This document shows, one piece after another, positions 20,126 through 29,935 of a stretch of 64,000 bases of DNA. Position 1 is the first letter of the stretch. Every line of letters begins with the position of its first letter. The stretch is from Alphaproteobacteria bacterium (GTDB lineage Bacteria > Pseudomonadota > Alphaproteobacteria > UBA2966 > CAIVPW01), in contig CANKGV010000001.1 of NCBI GenBank assembly GCA_947481575.1, positions 1 to 64,000 of the forward strand. The letters run 5' to 3'. The notes under the pieces were generated by a model. That model did not search any database. It was not told the DNA's origin and saw only the letters and a list, made by a program, of their open reading frames with translations. Position numbers and translations under genes: made by a program.

Positions 20126-20421
20126 CGCTGCTGCGCGACGATCCCGCCGACCGCTTCGCCACCGCGGCGCGCCTTGCGAGCGGACGGCTCGAACAAAATG
20201 CGTAGCCGCGATCCGGTGGCGAACGCGTAGCGCTCCAGCGTGCGAGTGGACGGCCACACGCGACCGCTTTCCAACCGCGCCACGACCGGCTGTGTCGTGC
20301 GCATGCGGTGCGCCAGTTCGTCCTGCGTTAGTCCGGCCCGCGTGCGCGCGGCCACCATTGCTGCAGCGAGCGCAAACTCCGCCTTACGGTTCCGGAGTCC
20401 GGAACGAGTCTTCCCTGCCAT
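20122..20421 (-). CDS. XRE-family HTH protein, orphan antitoxin-like
   Basis: A 99-residue DNA-binding protein with a Cro/C1-type helix-turn-helix at about residues 24-78 (LTQDELAHRMRTTQPVVARL). The layout resembles HigA/RelB-type antitoxins with an HTH, but no toxin gene is adjacent: upstream is a 73-base gap and the aminotransferase gene, downstream is convergent thiD with overlapping stop codons. It may be a lone regulator or a leftover antitoxin. The basic N- and C-termini (KTRSGLRNRK, ARKARRGG) could add DNA contacts. Confidence 0.75.
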   Translation of the reverse strand: MAGKTRSGLRNRKAEFALAAAMVAARTRAGLTQDELAHRMRTTQPVVARLESGRVWPSTRTLERYAFATGSRLRILFEPSARKARRGGEAVGGIVAQQR

Positions 20422-20494
20422 GGTCCTCCCCCGCAGCGGTGCCCACCGCTCGTTCGATTAGCCTGCCACGGGAAACGGCAGCGGACAATCCGGG

Positions 20495-21733
20495 CTATGC
20501 CAGATTGGCAATGGCGGCGCAGAACCGCGCCAGTTCCGCATCGGTGTTGTAGTAGTGGACTGAGGCACGCAAGAGCGCCGTGAACCCGCGCGCATCCATG
20601 TCCAGGCGGGTTTGGTGGGCGCGCGAAACGCTGATGTTGATCCCCTGTTCGCGCAGTTGCTCGCGGACGTCGTCGGGATCGGCGCCATCGACGGTGAACG
20701 TGACGATGGCGCACCGGTCTTGGCCGAGATCGCGCACCGTCACCCCGCGCAGTTCCCCAAGCATGGCGCGCAGGCGCCCGGCCAATCCGCGCACCCGCGC
20801 AGCAATCAGATCGAGCCCCCACGTGCGGGCGTACTCCACGGCGACGCACAGGCCGATCCGGCCGGCAATATTGCCTTCCCAGGACTCAAAGCGGCCGGCT
20901 CCGGCGCGCAGTTGGTATTCCTCAGGCGCCAGCCACGTCGCCGAGCCCTGATCGATGAACGGCGGCTCCAAGCGTTCGGCCAGTTCGCGGCGCACGTACA
21001 GGAACCCTGTGCCGCGCGGCCCACGCAGGAACTTGCGGCCCGTGGCGGTGAGCATGTCGCAGCCGATCGCCCGCACGTCGATGGGCATCTGCCCCACTGA
21101 TTGCACCGCATCGAGCAGGTACGGAATGCCGGCGGCGCGAGCCACCCGGCCCACTGCGGCAGCCGGGTTCACCAGCCCGCCGTTGGTCGGCACATGGGTC
21201 AGCGAGATGAGCTTCACCCGGTCGTCAATCGCCGCCTCCAGCGCAGCTATCGACAACTGGCCCGACTCATCGTTGGGGATCACCTCGATCTGCACGCCCG
21301 CGCGCCGGGCAACCTGGAGGAACGCAAGGTAGTTTGATCCGTACTCACTCACGCCCGTGAGGATGCGATCCCCCGGTGCAAGGGGCTGCGCGTAGAACAA
21401 CATGTCCCAGGCCCGGGTCCCGTTCTCGGTGAGGGCGATTTCGTCTCGTTCCGCCCCGATCAAGCCCGCGATGGCGTCGTAAGCCCGGGACAGCGGGCGT
21501 TCGGCACGCTCGGCCGCCTCGTAGCCACCGATTTCGGCCTCGAGCCGCAGGTGGTTGGCAACCGCCTCAACAACGCAATCGGGCATCAGGGAAGCACCGG
21601 CGTTGTTCAGGTGCAGGACCGTCTCGCAGCCCGGCGTTTCGCGCCGCGCCCGGATCACGTCGATCGACGGCGGCAAGGGTTCCACCCGCGGAATCTCGGA
21701 GGGCAAGCGGATCTGGTGGGGAAGTTCGTCCAT
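20495..21733 (-). CDS. Class V PLP-dependent aminotransferase
   Basis: A 412-residue fold-type I enzyme of the class V group (cysteine desulfurase, isopenicillin epimerase and EgtE-like). It shows LNNAGASLMP at the substrate end, VSEYGSN, YLLDAVQSVGQMP with the cofactor Asp, and the lysine-bearing TATGRKFLRGPRGTGFLYV. The reaction cannot be assigned: there is no clear catalytic Cys loop of a desulfurase. The ATG at 21733 begins just before the conserved region. It is divergent from serC; its upstream region overlaps the serC promoter and leader. Confidence 0.85.
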   Translation of the reverse strand: MDELPHQIRLPSEIPRVEPLPPSIDVIRARRETPGCETVLHLNNAGASLMPDCVVEAVANHLRLEAEIGGYEAAERAERPLSRAYDAIAGLIGAERDEIALTENGTRAWDMLFYAQPLAPGDRILTGVSEYGSNYLAFLQVARRAGVQIEVIPNDESGQLSIAALEAAIDDRVKLISLTHVPTNGGLVNPAAAVGRVARAAGIPYLLDAVQSVGQMPIDVRAIGCDMLTATGRKFLRGPRGTGFLYVRRELAERLEPPFIDQGSATWLAPEEYQLRAGAGRFESWEGNIAGRIGLCVAVEYARTWGLDLIAARVRGLAGRLRAMLGELRGVTVRDLGQDRCAIVTFTVDGADPDDVREQLREQGINISVSRAHQTRLDMDARGFTALLRASVHYYNTDAELARFCAAIANLA

Positions 21734-21788
21734 AGGATCCAACAAGCGCACGCCTACGGCGACTGTCAATCGGCCGCACGGGCGGCAA

Positions 21789-21816
21789 TTGACAAACCGG
21801 TGCGCCACCATACTAT
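21789..21816 (+). promoter_or_regulatory. Sigma-70 type promoter of serC
   Basis: TTGACA at 21789-21794 and TACTAT at 21811-21816 are separated by 16 bases. The match is close to the housekeeping consensus, and the implied start (about 21823) lies just upstream of the two leader hairpins, so the transcript would begin with the structured element. Confidence 0.75.
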
Positions 21817-21828
21817 CCGCCCCGGGCC

Positions 21829-21867
21829 ACGACCCCCCAACGGGTCGCGACTCTCTGAAAGGAGAGG
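21829..21867 (+). ncRNA. serC-type leader RNA with two hairpins
   Basis: Two adjacent hairpins precede the serC GTG. The first is CGACCC / GGGTCG with a six-base loop (21830-21847). The second is CTCTCT / GGAGAG closed by a GAAA tetraloop (21851-21866), and its 3' arm is the ribosome binding site. This matches the known serC motif of alphaproteobacteria in position and design. Opening or closing the second stem would control access to the ribosome site; the signal sensed is not known. Confidence 0.75.
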
Positions 21868-21870
21868 ACA

Positions 21871-23025
21871 GTGAAACCTCAAGTTCGACCGCAGCGGCCG
21901 TATTTTTCTTCCGGCCCGTGTGCCAAACGCCCCGGCTGGTCAACGGCGGCACTCCAGAACGCACTCGTTGGCCGTTCGCACCGTTCCGCCCCCGGCAAGG
22001 CGCGGCTGAACGAGGTGATTACCCGCACTCGCACCCTGCTCCGCCTGCCAGAGGGCTGGCGTGTGGGCATCGTGCCGGGGTCCGACACCGGCGCCGTTGA
22101 AATGGCGATGTGGTCGCTGCTCGGCGCACGGGGCGTCGATGTGCTGGGGTGGGAAAGCTTCGGCAACGACTGGATCAACGACGTCGTCAAAGAGCTGAAG
22201 CTCAGCGATGTCCGGTCCTTCACCGCACCGTACGGGTCCCTGCCCGACCTGCGCCAAGTATCGCCGGACCGCGACGTAGTGTTCACCTGGAACGGCACCA
22301 CCTCCGGCGTATGCGTTCCCAACGGCGACTGGATTTCGGACCGGCGCACCGGGCTAACGATCGCCGACGCAACATCGGCCGCGCTCGCCATGGATTTGCC
22401 CTGGCCCAAGATCGATGTAGCCACGTTCTCATGGCAAAAGGTGCTGGGCGGCGAAGGCGCGCACGGTGTGCTGGTGATGGGCCCGCGCGCGATTGAGCGC
22501 CTGCAGACCTACACCCCGGCGTGGCCGATGCCGAAGCTGTTCCGCATGGCCAAGGGCGGCAAGGTAAGCGACGGCCTATTTGAGGGCGAGACAATCAACA
22601 CGCCCAGCATGCTGTGCACGGAAGACGCCCTCGACGCCTTGCGCTGGGCCGAGGACATCGGCGGACTGCCCGCCACCATGGCGCGCTCGCGCGCCAATCT
22701 AGCTGCCGTGGCCGCTTGGGCCGCGAACTCCCGGTGGGCAGCGTTCCTCGCTACCGACCCGGCAACCATTTCCTGCACATCGATTTGCCTGAAGGTCATC
22801 GACCCCGCATTCACCGCACGCGATCCCAAGGCGCAGGCCGCGGTGATCAAGGCCGCGGCCGGCATGCTCGAGAAAGAGGGGGTCGCTTTCGACCTGGCCA
22901 GCTATCGCGATGCACCACCGGGCTTCCGAATTTGGGGCGGTGCCACCGTTGATGCCGGCGACATTGCCGCGGTGCTGCCGTGGCTGGATTGGGCATATGC
23001 AGCGGCGCTGCAGGAGCAGAAGTAA
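21871..23025 (+). CDS. serC: Phosphoserine transaminase
   Basis: A 384-residue PLP enzyme, second step of serine synthesis (3-phosphohydroxypyruvate to phosphoserine), also used for pyridoxine synthesis. Features are [13 protein letters not shown] at the N-terminus, VPGSDTGA, and the cofactor lysine K190 in [15 protein letters not shown]. This is the longer alphaproteobacterial type. The GTG start lies five bases after GGAGAG, which is sequestered in the leader hairpin. serA follows without a gap. Confidence 0.95.
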   Translation: MKPQVRPQRPYFSSGPCAKRPGWSTAALQNALVGRSHRSAPGKARLNEVITRTRTLLRLPEGWRVGIVPGSDTGAVEMAMWSLLGARGVDVLGWESFGNDWINDVVKELKLSDVRSFTAPYGSLPDLRQVSPDRDVVFTWNGTTSGVCVPNGDWISDRRTGLTIADATSAALAMDLPWPKIDVATFSWQKVLGGEGAHGVLVMGPRAIERLQTYTPAWPMPKLFRMAKGGKVSDGLFEGETINTPSMLCTEDALDALRWAEDIGGLPATMARSRANLAAVAAWAANSRWAAFLATDPATISCTSICLKVIDPAFTARDPKAQAAVIKAAAGMLEKEGVAFDLASYRDAPPGFRIWGGATVDAGDIAAVLPWLDWAYAAALQEQK

Positions 23026-24630
23026 ATGCGCGTTCTGATTGCCGACACGATGAGCCCCCGGGCTGCCGAGATCTTCCGGGACCGCGGCGTGGAAGTGGAC
23101 GACCGCCCCGGCATGGCGGCCAAGGACCTGATCGCCGTTGCAGGTGCGTACGATGGCATCGCCGTGCGGTCTTCGACCAAAATCACCGCTGCCGTCCTGG
23201 ACGCGGCAACCCGCCTGCAAGTGGTGGGACGCGCCGGTATCGGCGTCGACAACATCGATGTCGCCGCCGCGACCGCCCACGGCGTGGCCGTGATGAATAC
23301 GCCGTTCGGCAACTCGATTACGACCGCCGAGCACGCCATCGCAATGTTAATGGCCCTTGCGCGCCAACTGCCCGAGGCAGACCGCTCCACCCATGCCGGC
23401 AAGTGGGAAAAGAACCGCTTCATGGGCGTGGAAGTGGCGGGCAAGACGCTGGGCCTGATCGGCTGCGGCAACATCGGTTCCGTTGTGGCCGACCGTGCCC
23501 AGGGCTTGAAGATGCGCGTGCTGGGCTACGACCCATACCTCTCGGCCGAACGCGCCGTCGCGCTGGGTGTCGAAAAAGTTGAACTCGAAGAGCTCCTTGC
23601 CCGCGCAGACTTCATCAGCTTGCACACGCCGCTGACCGACCAGACCCGCAACATCCTGGACGGCGCAGCGATGGCCAAGACCAAGAGGGGCGTGCGCATC
23701 ATCAACTGCGCCCGCGGCGGACTGATCGACGAAGAGGCGCTGCACGCGGCCCTGGTTTCCGGCCACGTCGCTGGCGCCGCGCTGGATGTTTTCGCCAAGG
23801 AGCCCGCCACCGACAGTCCGCTATTCGCGCTGGCGCAGGTAATCGCCACGCCGCACCTTGGCGCCTCCACCAGTGAGGCCCAGGAGAACGTGGCGATCCA
23901 GATCGCTGAGCAGATGTCGGACTTCCTGTTGCTGGGAGCCGTCACCAATGCATTGAATATGCCGTCGGTCAGCGCCGAGGATGCGCCAAAGCTGCGGCCC
24001 TACATGCGCTTGGCGCAGCAGCTCGGCAGCTTCGCTGCTCAGGTGACCGAGACGGGGATCAAGTCGGTGCGCATCGATTTCGAGGGCCAAGTCGCGGCAC
24101 TCAACACCCGGCCACTATCGGCAGTCGTGCTGGAAGGCTTCCTGTCACCGCTGATGACGTCGGTGAATATGGTCAACGCAACGGTCGTGGCGCGCGAGCG
24201 CGGCATTGCCGTAACCGAGTCGACCAACGAACGCGCGGGCGACTATCACTCCCTGATCCGCCTCACGATTGAGGCCGAGGGGCGAACGCATTCGGTGGCC
24301 GGCACGCTGTTCTCCAACAGCAAACCACGCGTGGTCGAGGTGGACGGCATCACGGTTGAGGCCGAACTGGCGCCGCACATGCTGTTCCTGATCAATGACG
24401 ACAAGCCGGGATTCATCGGCGCACTGGGCACGACCCTTGGCGGCGCCGGGGTGAACATTGCGACATTCCACTTGGGCCGCATGGCTGCTGGCGGCAGTGC
24501 CATGGCGCTGATCGAGGTCGACGGACCGATTCCCGAGGCAGTGCTGGATGCCGTACGGCGGCTGCCGTTGGTGCGCCAAGCCAAAGGGCTGAACTTCGCC
24601 CTGCCGCGCGTTGGCGCGCGCGCAGCCTGA
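23026..24630 (+). CDS. serA: D-3-phosphoglycerate dehydrogenase
   Basis: A 534-residue long-form (type I) enzyme, first step of serine synthesis. The NAD-binding fold is seen in GKTLGLIGCGNIGSVVADRA, the catalytic Glu in TPHLGAST context and the extra ASB domain between about 320 and 450. A C-terminal ACT domain (about 455-530, FLINDDKPGFIGALGTTL) is the usual site of serine feedback. The start codon directly abuts the serC stop. Together serC and serA give the phosphorylated serine pathway. Confidence 0.95.
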   Translation: MRVLIADTMSPRAAEIFRDRGVEVDDRPGMAAKDLIAVAGAYDGIAVRSSTKITAAVLDAATRLQVVGRAGIGVDNIDVAAATAHGVAVMNTPFGNSITTAEHAIAMLMALARQLPEADRSTHAGKWEKNRFMGVEVAGKTLGLIGCGNIGSVVADRAQGLKMRVLGYDPYLSAERAVALGVEKVELEELLARADFISLHTPLTDQTRNILDGAAMAKTKRGVRIINCARGGLIDEEALHAALVSGHVAGAALDVFAKEPATDSPLFALAQVIATPHLGASTSEAQENVAIQIAEQMSDFLLLGAVTNALNMPSVSAEDAPKLRPYMRLAQQLGSFAAQVTETGIKSVRIDFEGQVAALNTRPLSAVVLEGFLSPLMTSVNMVNATVVARERGIAVTESTNERAGDYHSLIRLTIEAEGRTHSVAGTLFSNSKPRVVEVDGITVEAELAPHMLFLINDDKPGFIGALGTTLGGAGVNIATFHLGRMAAGGSAMALIEVDGPIPEAVLDAVRRLPLVRQAKGLNFALPRVGARAA

Positions 24631-24637
24631 GCCCGCC

Positions 24638-25795
24638 ATGAACGACACCCTGCGCAAAGCGCTCCTGCCAAGCGGCCTGAGCGACACACTGATGCCCGAC
24701 GCCGCGTTTGAAGCGGACATGATCGAGCTGATGCTGGGCGCGTTCGCCGCGTGGGGCTACGAACGTGTGAAGCCGCCGCTGGTCGAGTTCGAGGCGAGCC
24801 TGCTGGACGGTCCGGGCGGCGCAATCGCCGCTCAGATGTTCCGGGTGATGGACCCGGTGTCCGACCGAATGATGGCGATCCGCGCCGACATCACGCCGCA
24901 GGTGGCGCGCATCGCCACCAGCCGCCTGCGCAATGCTGCGCGCCCGCTGCGCCTTTCGTATGCCGGCCCGGTGCTGCAGGTGAAGGGGACCGAACTGAAG
25001 CCTGAGCGCGAGATCACCCAAGTGGGGATCGAGTTGATTGGCTCCACCGCGCTTGCTGCGGACGCGGAAGTTATTGCCGCAACTGCCGACGCATTGCGCA
25101 GTGTCGGCATTGCCGAGCCGTCGTTTGACCTGACCATGCCGAACCTGGTGCCGCTGGTGTGCGCGGCCATGAAGCTCGACGCGGAAACCGCGGCGCACGC
25201 GCGCACTGCCTTGGACCGCAAGGACGCGGGTGCATTGCAGGCGTTGACGGGGCTCACCGCGAGTCAGCGCACCGTGTTGGCGGGTATGCTTTCGGCGGCG
25301 GGATCAGCGGAATCGTGCGTGGGCGCGCTCCAGGCCGCGAAGCTTGGATCCGCGGCAGAAGCGTTGGTGCGCGATCTCGGCACAGTGGTCAGTCACGTGC
25401 GCTCCGCCCTGCCCGACCTGCGGCTGACGGTCGACCCGGTAGAGTTCCGTGGTCTTGAGTACCAGACCGGCATCAGCTTCACGGTGTTTTCCCGCGGCGT
25501 GACGGAGGAATTGGGCCGTGGCGGACGCTATCCGCTGGCCAGCGGCGAGACCGCCACCGGCGCTACTCTGTTCATGGGCTCGGTGCTGCAGGGCGTACCC
25601 GCGCGAGCGGCAACGCGCTCCCTGTATCTTCCGTTCGGCACTACCGCCGCCCAGGCGGCGCGTGCCCGAGCCGAGGGTTGGACGACCAGGGCAGCGCTGG
25701 AATCCGACGCCAGCTCCCGCTCCGCCGCTGCGGCGCAAGGCTGCACCCACATTCTTGAAGGCGGCGCTCCCAGGCCGCTGCCCTCCCGCACATAG
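24638..25795 (+). CDS. hisZ: ATP phosphoribosyltransferase regulatory subunit HisZ
   Basis: A 385-residue paralogue of histidyl-tRNA synthetase that lacks charging activity and instead activates the short form of HisG in histidine synthesis. The class II-like segments are [34 protein letters not shown] and [15 protein letters not shown]. The synthetase motif around [14 protein letters not shown], present in HisS in this window, is absent. The ATG at 24638 is chosen; the frame also extends into serA. The gene implies that a short HisG is encoded elsewhere. purA follows after seven bases. Confidence 0.92.
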   Translation: MNDTLRKALLPSGLSDTLMPDAAFEADMIELMLGAFAAWGYERVKPPLVEFEASLLDGPGGAIAAQMFRVMDPVSDRMMAIRADITPQVARIATSRLRNAARPLRLSYAGPVLQVKGTELKPEREITQVGIELIGSTALAADAEVIAATADALRSVGIAEPSFDLTMPNLVPLVCAAMKLDAETAAHARTALDRKDAGALQALTGLTASQRTVLAGMLSAAGSAESCVGALQAAKLGSAAEALVRDLGTVVSHVRSALPDLRLTVDPVEFRGLEYQTGISFTVFSRGVTEELGRGGRYPLASGETATGATLFMGSVLQGVPARAATRSLYLPFGTTAAQAARARAEGWTTRAALESDASSRSAAAAQGCTHILEGGAPRPLPSRT

Positions 25796-25802
25796 GATTG
25801 TT

Positions 25803-27092
25803 ATGGCGAATGTCGTCGTCGTCGGCGCCCAGTGGGGCGACGAAGGTAAGGGCAAGATTGTCGATTGGCTGTCGAGCCGCGCCGATATCGTGGTGCGCTT
25901 CCAGGGCGGTCACAACGCCGGCCACACGCTGGTTATCGGCGGCAAGACCTTCAAGCTAAGCCTGTTGCCGTCAGGCGTCGTGCGGCCCGACAAACTGTCG
26001 ATCATCGGCAACGGCGTCGTTGTCGACCCGTGGGCCTTGTTCGCAGAGATCGATGCAATCGCCGCGCAAGGCATTCCTGTTTCGCCGGCAAACTTGCGCA
26101 TCTCGGAGAGCGCGGTGTTGATCCTGCCGCTGCACCGCGACCTCGACACGTTCCGCGAGGATTCCACAAACCAGCCGCTGGGCACCACCCGGCGCGGCAT
26201 CGGTCCGGCCTATGAGGACAAGGTGGCCCGGCGCGCGGTGCGCGTGTGCGACTTGGCCGATCCCGATCAGATCACCGCACAGGTCCACAAGTTGCTGCTG
26301 CACCACAACGCGCTGCGGAAGGGCATGGACCGCCCGCCGGTGGACGCCGACGAATTGATCCGCTCGCTGAAAGCCATTGCGCCCAAGCTGATGCCGTACG
26401 CCGACCCGGTATGGCGGCGTCTGGATATCGCGCGCCGCGCCGGCAAGCGCATCCTCTTCGAAGGCGCCCAGGGTGCGCTGCTCGATGTCGATCACGGCAC
26501 CTATCCGTTCGTCACCTCGTCCAATACCGCGGCGGGTCAGGCCGCGGTGGGATCTGGGGTTGGCCCGGGCGCGTTGAGCTACGTGCTCGGCATCACCAAG
26601 GCCTATACGACACGCGTCGGCGGCGGCCCGTTTCCGACCGAGCTCAGCGACGAGGTGGGTATGGCGTTGGGCGAGCGGGGCAAGGAATTTGGCACAGTAA
26701 CCGGACGGCGGCGGCGCTGTGGTTGGTTCGACGCTGTGTTGGTGCGCCAAACCGTGAAGGTGAGCGGTATCGACGGCATCGCGCTGACCAAACTCGACGT
26801 TCTGGACGGCATGAAGGAACTGAAGGTGTGCACGCGTTACCGCGTGGACGGCCAGGATACCGACTATCTGCCGGCTTCCAGCGCACTGCAGAAGCGCGTG
26901 ACGCCGGTGTACGAGACCTTAGAGGGCTGGACCGACAGCACCCGCGGGGCACGCAGTTGGGCGGACCTTCCGGCAGCGGCCGTGAAGTATGTGCGCCGCA
27001 TCGAGGAACTGATCGAGGCGCCGGTGGCGCTGCTGTCCACCAGCCCGGAGCGCGACGATACGATCCTGATGAAGGACCCGTTCGCGGACTGA
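25803..27092 (+). CDS. purA: Adenylosuccinate synthetase
   Basis: A 429-residue GTP-dependent enzyme, first committed step from IMP to AMP. The N-terminal [20 protein letters not shown] contains the IMP/GTP catalytic residues, GGHNAGHT and [14 protein letters not shown] follow, and [15 protein letters not shown] carries the conserved Arg. The ATG at 25803 matches family starts. The hisZ-purA pairing recurs in alphaproteobacteria. It converges on cysA, with stops only three bases apart and no terminator seen. Confidence 0.97.
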   Translation: MANVVVVGAQWGDEGKGKIVDWLSSRADIVVRFQGGHNAGHTLVIGGKTFKLSLLPSGVVRPDKLSIIGNGVVVDPWALFAEIDAIAAQGIPVSPANLRISESAVLILPLHRDLDTFREDSTNQPLGTTRRGIGPAYEDKVARRAVRVCDLADPDQITAQVHKLLLHHNALRKGMDRPPVDADELIRSLKAIAPKLMPYADPVWRRLDIARRAGKRILFEGAQGALLDVDHGTYPFVTSSNTAAGQAAVGSGVGPGALSYVLGITKAYTTRVGGGPFPTELSDEVGMALGERGKEFGTVTGRRRRCGWFDAVLVRQTVKVSGIDGIALTKLDVLDGMKELKVCTRYRVDGQDTDYLPASSALQKRVTPVYETLEGWTDSTRGARSWADLPAAAVKYVRRIEELIEAPVALLSTSPERDDTILMKDPFAD

Positions 27093-27095
27093 GGG

Positions 27096-28181
27096 TTAGG
27101 CCGCCGGCCCGGCCGCCGGTGGCGGAGCCGCATTCGCGCTGAATACCCGCGCTTCCCGGGCGACCACGTTTACCTTCGCGCCGACGACGAGGTCGGGTAG
27201 GTGCTCCGACGAACGCGGGATTTCCGCTTCGACCATCGCCTGCAGGCCGTCCAGGGCCATTTCGACCTTCGCTACCGGGCCCGCCGCCGTGACGTGGCGA
27301 ATGGTGGCCGGCAAAGCGCGAACGTCGGAAACGATCTCCAGATCGTGCGGCCGCACAAACGCAATCGCCGGCCCATCGCCGATCCGCGGCGCCGTATGGC
27401 GCGCGAACGGGATGCCGTCCAGAATCGCGTGCCCATTTTCGACCATGCACGGAATGCGGTTGGCGTTACCCAGAAACTCGAACACGAACGGGCTTGCCGG
27501 GCGGTCGTAGACCTCGGTCGGCGTGCCGACCTGCTCAATGCGGCCGGCGCCCATGACGACAACACGGTCGGCGAGTTCGAGGGCCTCCTCCTGGTCGTGG
27601 GTCACAAACACACTGGTGAGCTTGAGATCGCTGTGCAGCCGCCGCAGCCACCGGCGCAGTTCCTTGCGCACCTTGGCATCCAACGCCCCGAACGGTTCGT
27701 CCAGCAACAGCACGCGTGGTTCGATGGCTAGCGCGCGCGCGAGGGCAACACGTTGGCGTTGGCCCCCCGAAAGCTGCGAAGGATAGCGGCCGCCGAGCTG
27801 TTCGATTTGCACCAGCCGCAGGAGTGTACTGACGCGTTCTTTGATGACGTCTGGCGTTGGCCGCTCGGCGCGCTTCTTCACGCGCAGGCCAAACGCGACG
27901 TTCTCGAACACGGTCATGTGCCGAAATAGGGCGTAGTGCTGGAACACGAACCCGACCTTGCGGTCGCGCACGTGGCTGGAGCTCGCGTCGTCTCCATCGA
28001 ACAAGATCTCTCCCGCATCGGGAAAATCGAGTCCGGAAATGCACCGCAGCAGAGTGGTCTTGCCGGACCCCGATGGCCCCAGCAGCGCGACTAACTCGCC
28101 ATCGTTGACGGTTAGGCTGACCCGCTCCAGGGCCCGAAAGTCCTGGAACCGCTTCGAGACGTTGCGGACATCGATGCGCAT
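27096..28181 (-). CDS. cysA: Sulfate/thiosulfate ABC transporter ATP-binding protein
   Basis: A 361-residue ABC ATPase that powers sulfate import with CysT/CysW and a periplasmic binding protein. It has Walker [10 protein letters not shown], the ABC signature [15 protein letters not shown] and Walker [12 protein letters not shown]. The C-terminal TOBE-like regulatory region (about 240-350) is typical. Last gene of a minus-strand sbp-cysT-cysW-cysA operon, 21 bases after cysW. Confidence 0.94.
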   Translation of the reverse strand: MRIDVRNVSKRFQDFRALERVSLTVNDGELVALLGPSGSGKTTLLRCISGLDFPDAGEILFDGDDASSSHVRDRKVGFVFQHYALFRHMTVFENVAFGLRVKKRAERPTPDVIKERVSTLLRLVQIEQLGGRYPSQLSGGQRQRVALARALAIEPRVLLLDEPFGALDAKVRKELRRWLRRLHSDLKLTSVFVTHDQEEALELADRVVVMGAGRIEQVGTPTEVYDRPASPFVFEFLGNANRIPCMVENGHAILDGIPFARHTAPRIGDGPAIAFVRPHDLEIVSDVRALPATIRHVTAAGPVAKVEMALDGLQAMVEAEIPRSSEHLPDLVVGAKVNVVAREARVFSANAAPPPAAGPAA

Positions 28182-28202
28182 GAACAGCCTTGCGTTGAAG
28201 AG

Positions 28203-29057
28203 CTAGTGTGCGGCCCGGCGCCTAGAGCGAGCGAACTGCCAATCGAGCACGCTCTTGGCGACCAGGGTAACGACAGCCAAGAGTGCGAGTAGCGACGCCA
28301 CCGCGAACGAGGCTGAAATGTTGTAGTCGTTGAACAAGACTTCGACCTGTAGCGGCACGGTGTTGGTCTTGCCGCGAATGTGGCCGGAGACCACCGAGAC
28401 CGCACCGAATTCGCCCATGGCGCGGGCGTTACACAGGAGAACGCCGTACAGCAGTCCCCAGCGGACGTTGGGCAGAGTCACGCGGAAGAACGTCTGCCAG
28501 CCACTCGCCCCCAACGAGATCGCCGCAAGTTCCTCTTCGGTCCCCTGTTCCTGCATCAACGGAATCAATTCGCGGGCGACGAACGGGAATGTCACGAAGG
28601 TCGTCGCCAGCACGATTGCCGGCGTGGCAAAGAGGACCTTGATTCCATGATCCATTAGCCACGGCCCGCCTGCCCAGCCGCTCGACCCGAACATCAAGAC
28701 ATAGACCATGCCGGCGATCACCGGCGAGACTGAGAACGGTAGATCGATCAGCGTTGTGAGTACGCTCTTGCCGACGAATTCGAACTTGGCCACGGCCCAC
28801 GCCGCAGCGACACCGAATACGACGTTGGCCGGCACGGCGATCGCCGCCGCGAGCAGAGTCAGGCGAATGGCAGCCAGGGTGTCGTCCGTCGTGATCGCTG
28901 CGAGGTAGGCCGGAATGCCCTTTTTCAGCGCCTCATGGACGAGCACGGCCAGGGGCATGCACAGGAACACTGCCAAGAATCCCAGTGCAAGAAGGGTGAG
29001 AATCCACCGCACCACCACGGGTTCGGCAATGGACGATGCTCCGCGCGATGCGATCAC
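28203..29057 (-). CDS. cysW: Sulfate ABC transporter permease CysW
   Basis: A 284-residue inner-membrane permease with about six transmembrane helices, starting after a short cytoplasmic tail ([20 protein letters not shown]). The EAA loop that contacts CysA is visible as [20 protein letters not shown]. The segment [18 protein letters not shown] is characteristic of CysW/CysT. It lies ten bases after cysT and forms the channel with it. Confidence 0.94.
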   Translation of the reverse strand: MIASRGASSIAEPVVVRWILTLLALGFLAVFLCMPLAVLVHEALKKGIPAYLAAITTDDTLAAIRLTLLAAAIAVPANVVFGVAAAWAVAKFEFVGKSVLTTLIDLPFSVSPVIAGMVYVLMFGSSGWAGGPWLMDHGIKVLFATPAIVLATTFVTFPFVARELIPLMQEQGTEEELAAISLGASGWQTFFRVTLPNVRWGLLYGVLLCNARAMGEFGAVSVVSGHIRGKTNTVPLQVEVLFNDYNISASFAVASLLALLAVVTLVAKSVLDWQFARSRRRAAH

Positions 29058-29066
29058 GATCGTGCC

Positions 29067-29924
29067 TTACGCGTCGGCCGAGGAGCGCCGGTAGGCCCAG
29101 CGCTGCAGGATGTTGATTAACAAGAGAAGCGCGAACGACGCCACCAGCATCACCGCAGCGATCGCCGCAGCGGCACCTACTTTGAATTGCGCGAGTTGAA
29201 TCATGATCAGCAGCGGCACGATCTCAGACTTCATCGGCAGATTGCCGGCAATGAAGATCACCGACCCGTATTCGCCCAGGGCCCGGGCAAATGCGAGCGC
29301 AAAGCCGGTGAGCAGCGCTGGCCCCAGTGCCGGAAACAAGACGCGCACGAAGGTTTGCAGCCGTGTCGCACCAAGGCTTGACGCCGCCTCTTCCGCCTCG
29401 GGCTCCATGTCTTCCAGCACAGGCTGCAACGTACGCACGACAAACGGCAGTCCAATGAACACCAACGCGATGAATACTCCGCTCGGCGTGTAGGCGACCT
29501 TCCAGCCCAGCCAGTCCATAAGCGGCTTGCCCAACCAGCCGTTATTCGACGAAAACAAGGCCGACAGCGAGATCCCCGCGACGGCCGTCGGGAGAGCGAA
29601 CGGCAAGTCGACGAGCCCATCGATGATTCGGCGTCCCGGAAAGCGATAGCGCGTTAGAACCCAAGCGACGAGAAGGCCGAACACAGAGTTGACGATGGCC
29701 GCCGACAGCGAAGCGACGAGCGTGAGCCGGTAGGCAGCAAGAGCGCGCGGCGAGAACGCGGCGAGGACGAAGTCGTGCCAGCCCAGTTGGGCCGACTTCC
29801 AAAATACCCCTGCCAGGGGGATGAGAACGATCAGGCTGAGGTAGAACAGCGCGAAACCCAGCGCCGGCCCGAAACCGGGCAGGACGCTGGGCTTACGTAT
29901 GCTGCTGAAGAACCCCCGAGCCAC
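29067..29924 (-). CDS. cysT: Sulfate ABC transporter permease CysT
   Basis: A 285-residue permease, six or so membrane helices from about residue 17. The EAA loop is EEAASSLGATRLQTFVRVLF, and LPTAVAGISLSALF and FARALGEYGSVIFIAGN match the CysT branch. It is preceded by the binding-protein gene with 11 bases between, so it is the second gene of the operon. Confidence 0.94.
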   Translation of the reverse strand: MARGFFSSIRKPSVLPGFGPALGFALFYLSLIVLIPLAGVFWKSAQLGWHDFVLAAFSPRALAAYRLTLVASLSAAIVNSVFGLLVAWVLTRYRFPGRRIIDGLVDLPFALPTAVAGISLSALFSSNNGWLGKPLMDWLGWKVAYTPSGVFIALVFIGLPFVVRTLQPVLEDMEPEAEEAASSLGATRLQTFVRVLFPALGPALLTGFALAFARALGEYGSVIFIAGNLPMKSEIVPLLIMIQLAQFKVGAAAAIAAVMLVASFALLLLINILQRWAYRRSSADA

Positions 29925-29935
29925 CAGACCCTGGC

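Noticed and set aside
20122-20494. Toxin-antitoxin module
   Set aside because: Only an HTH protein is present. No toxin-sized frame fits next to it.
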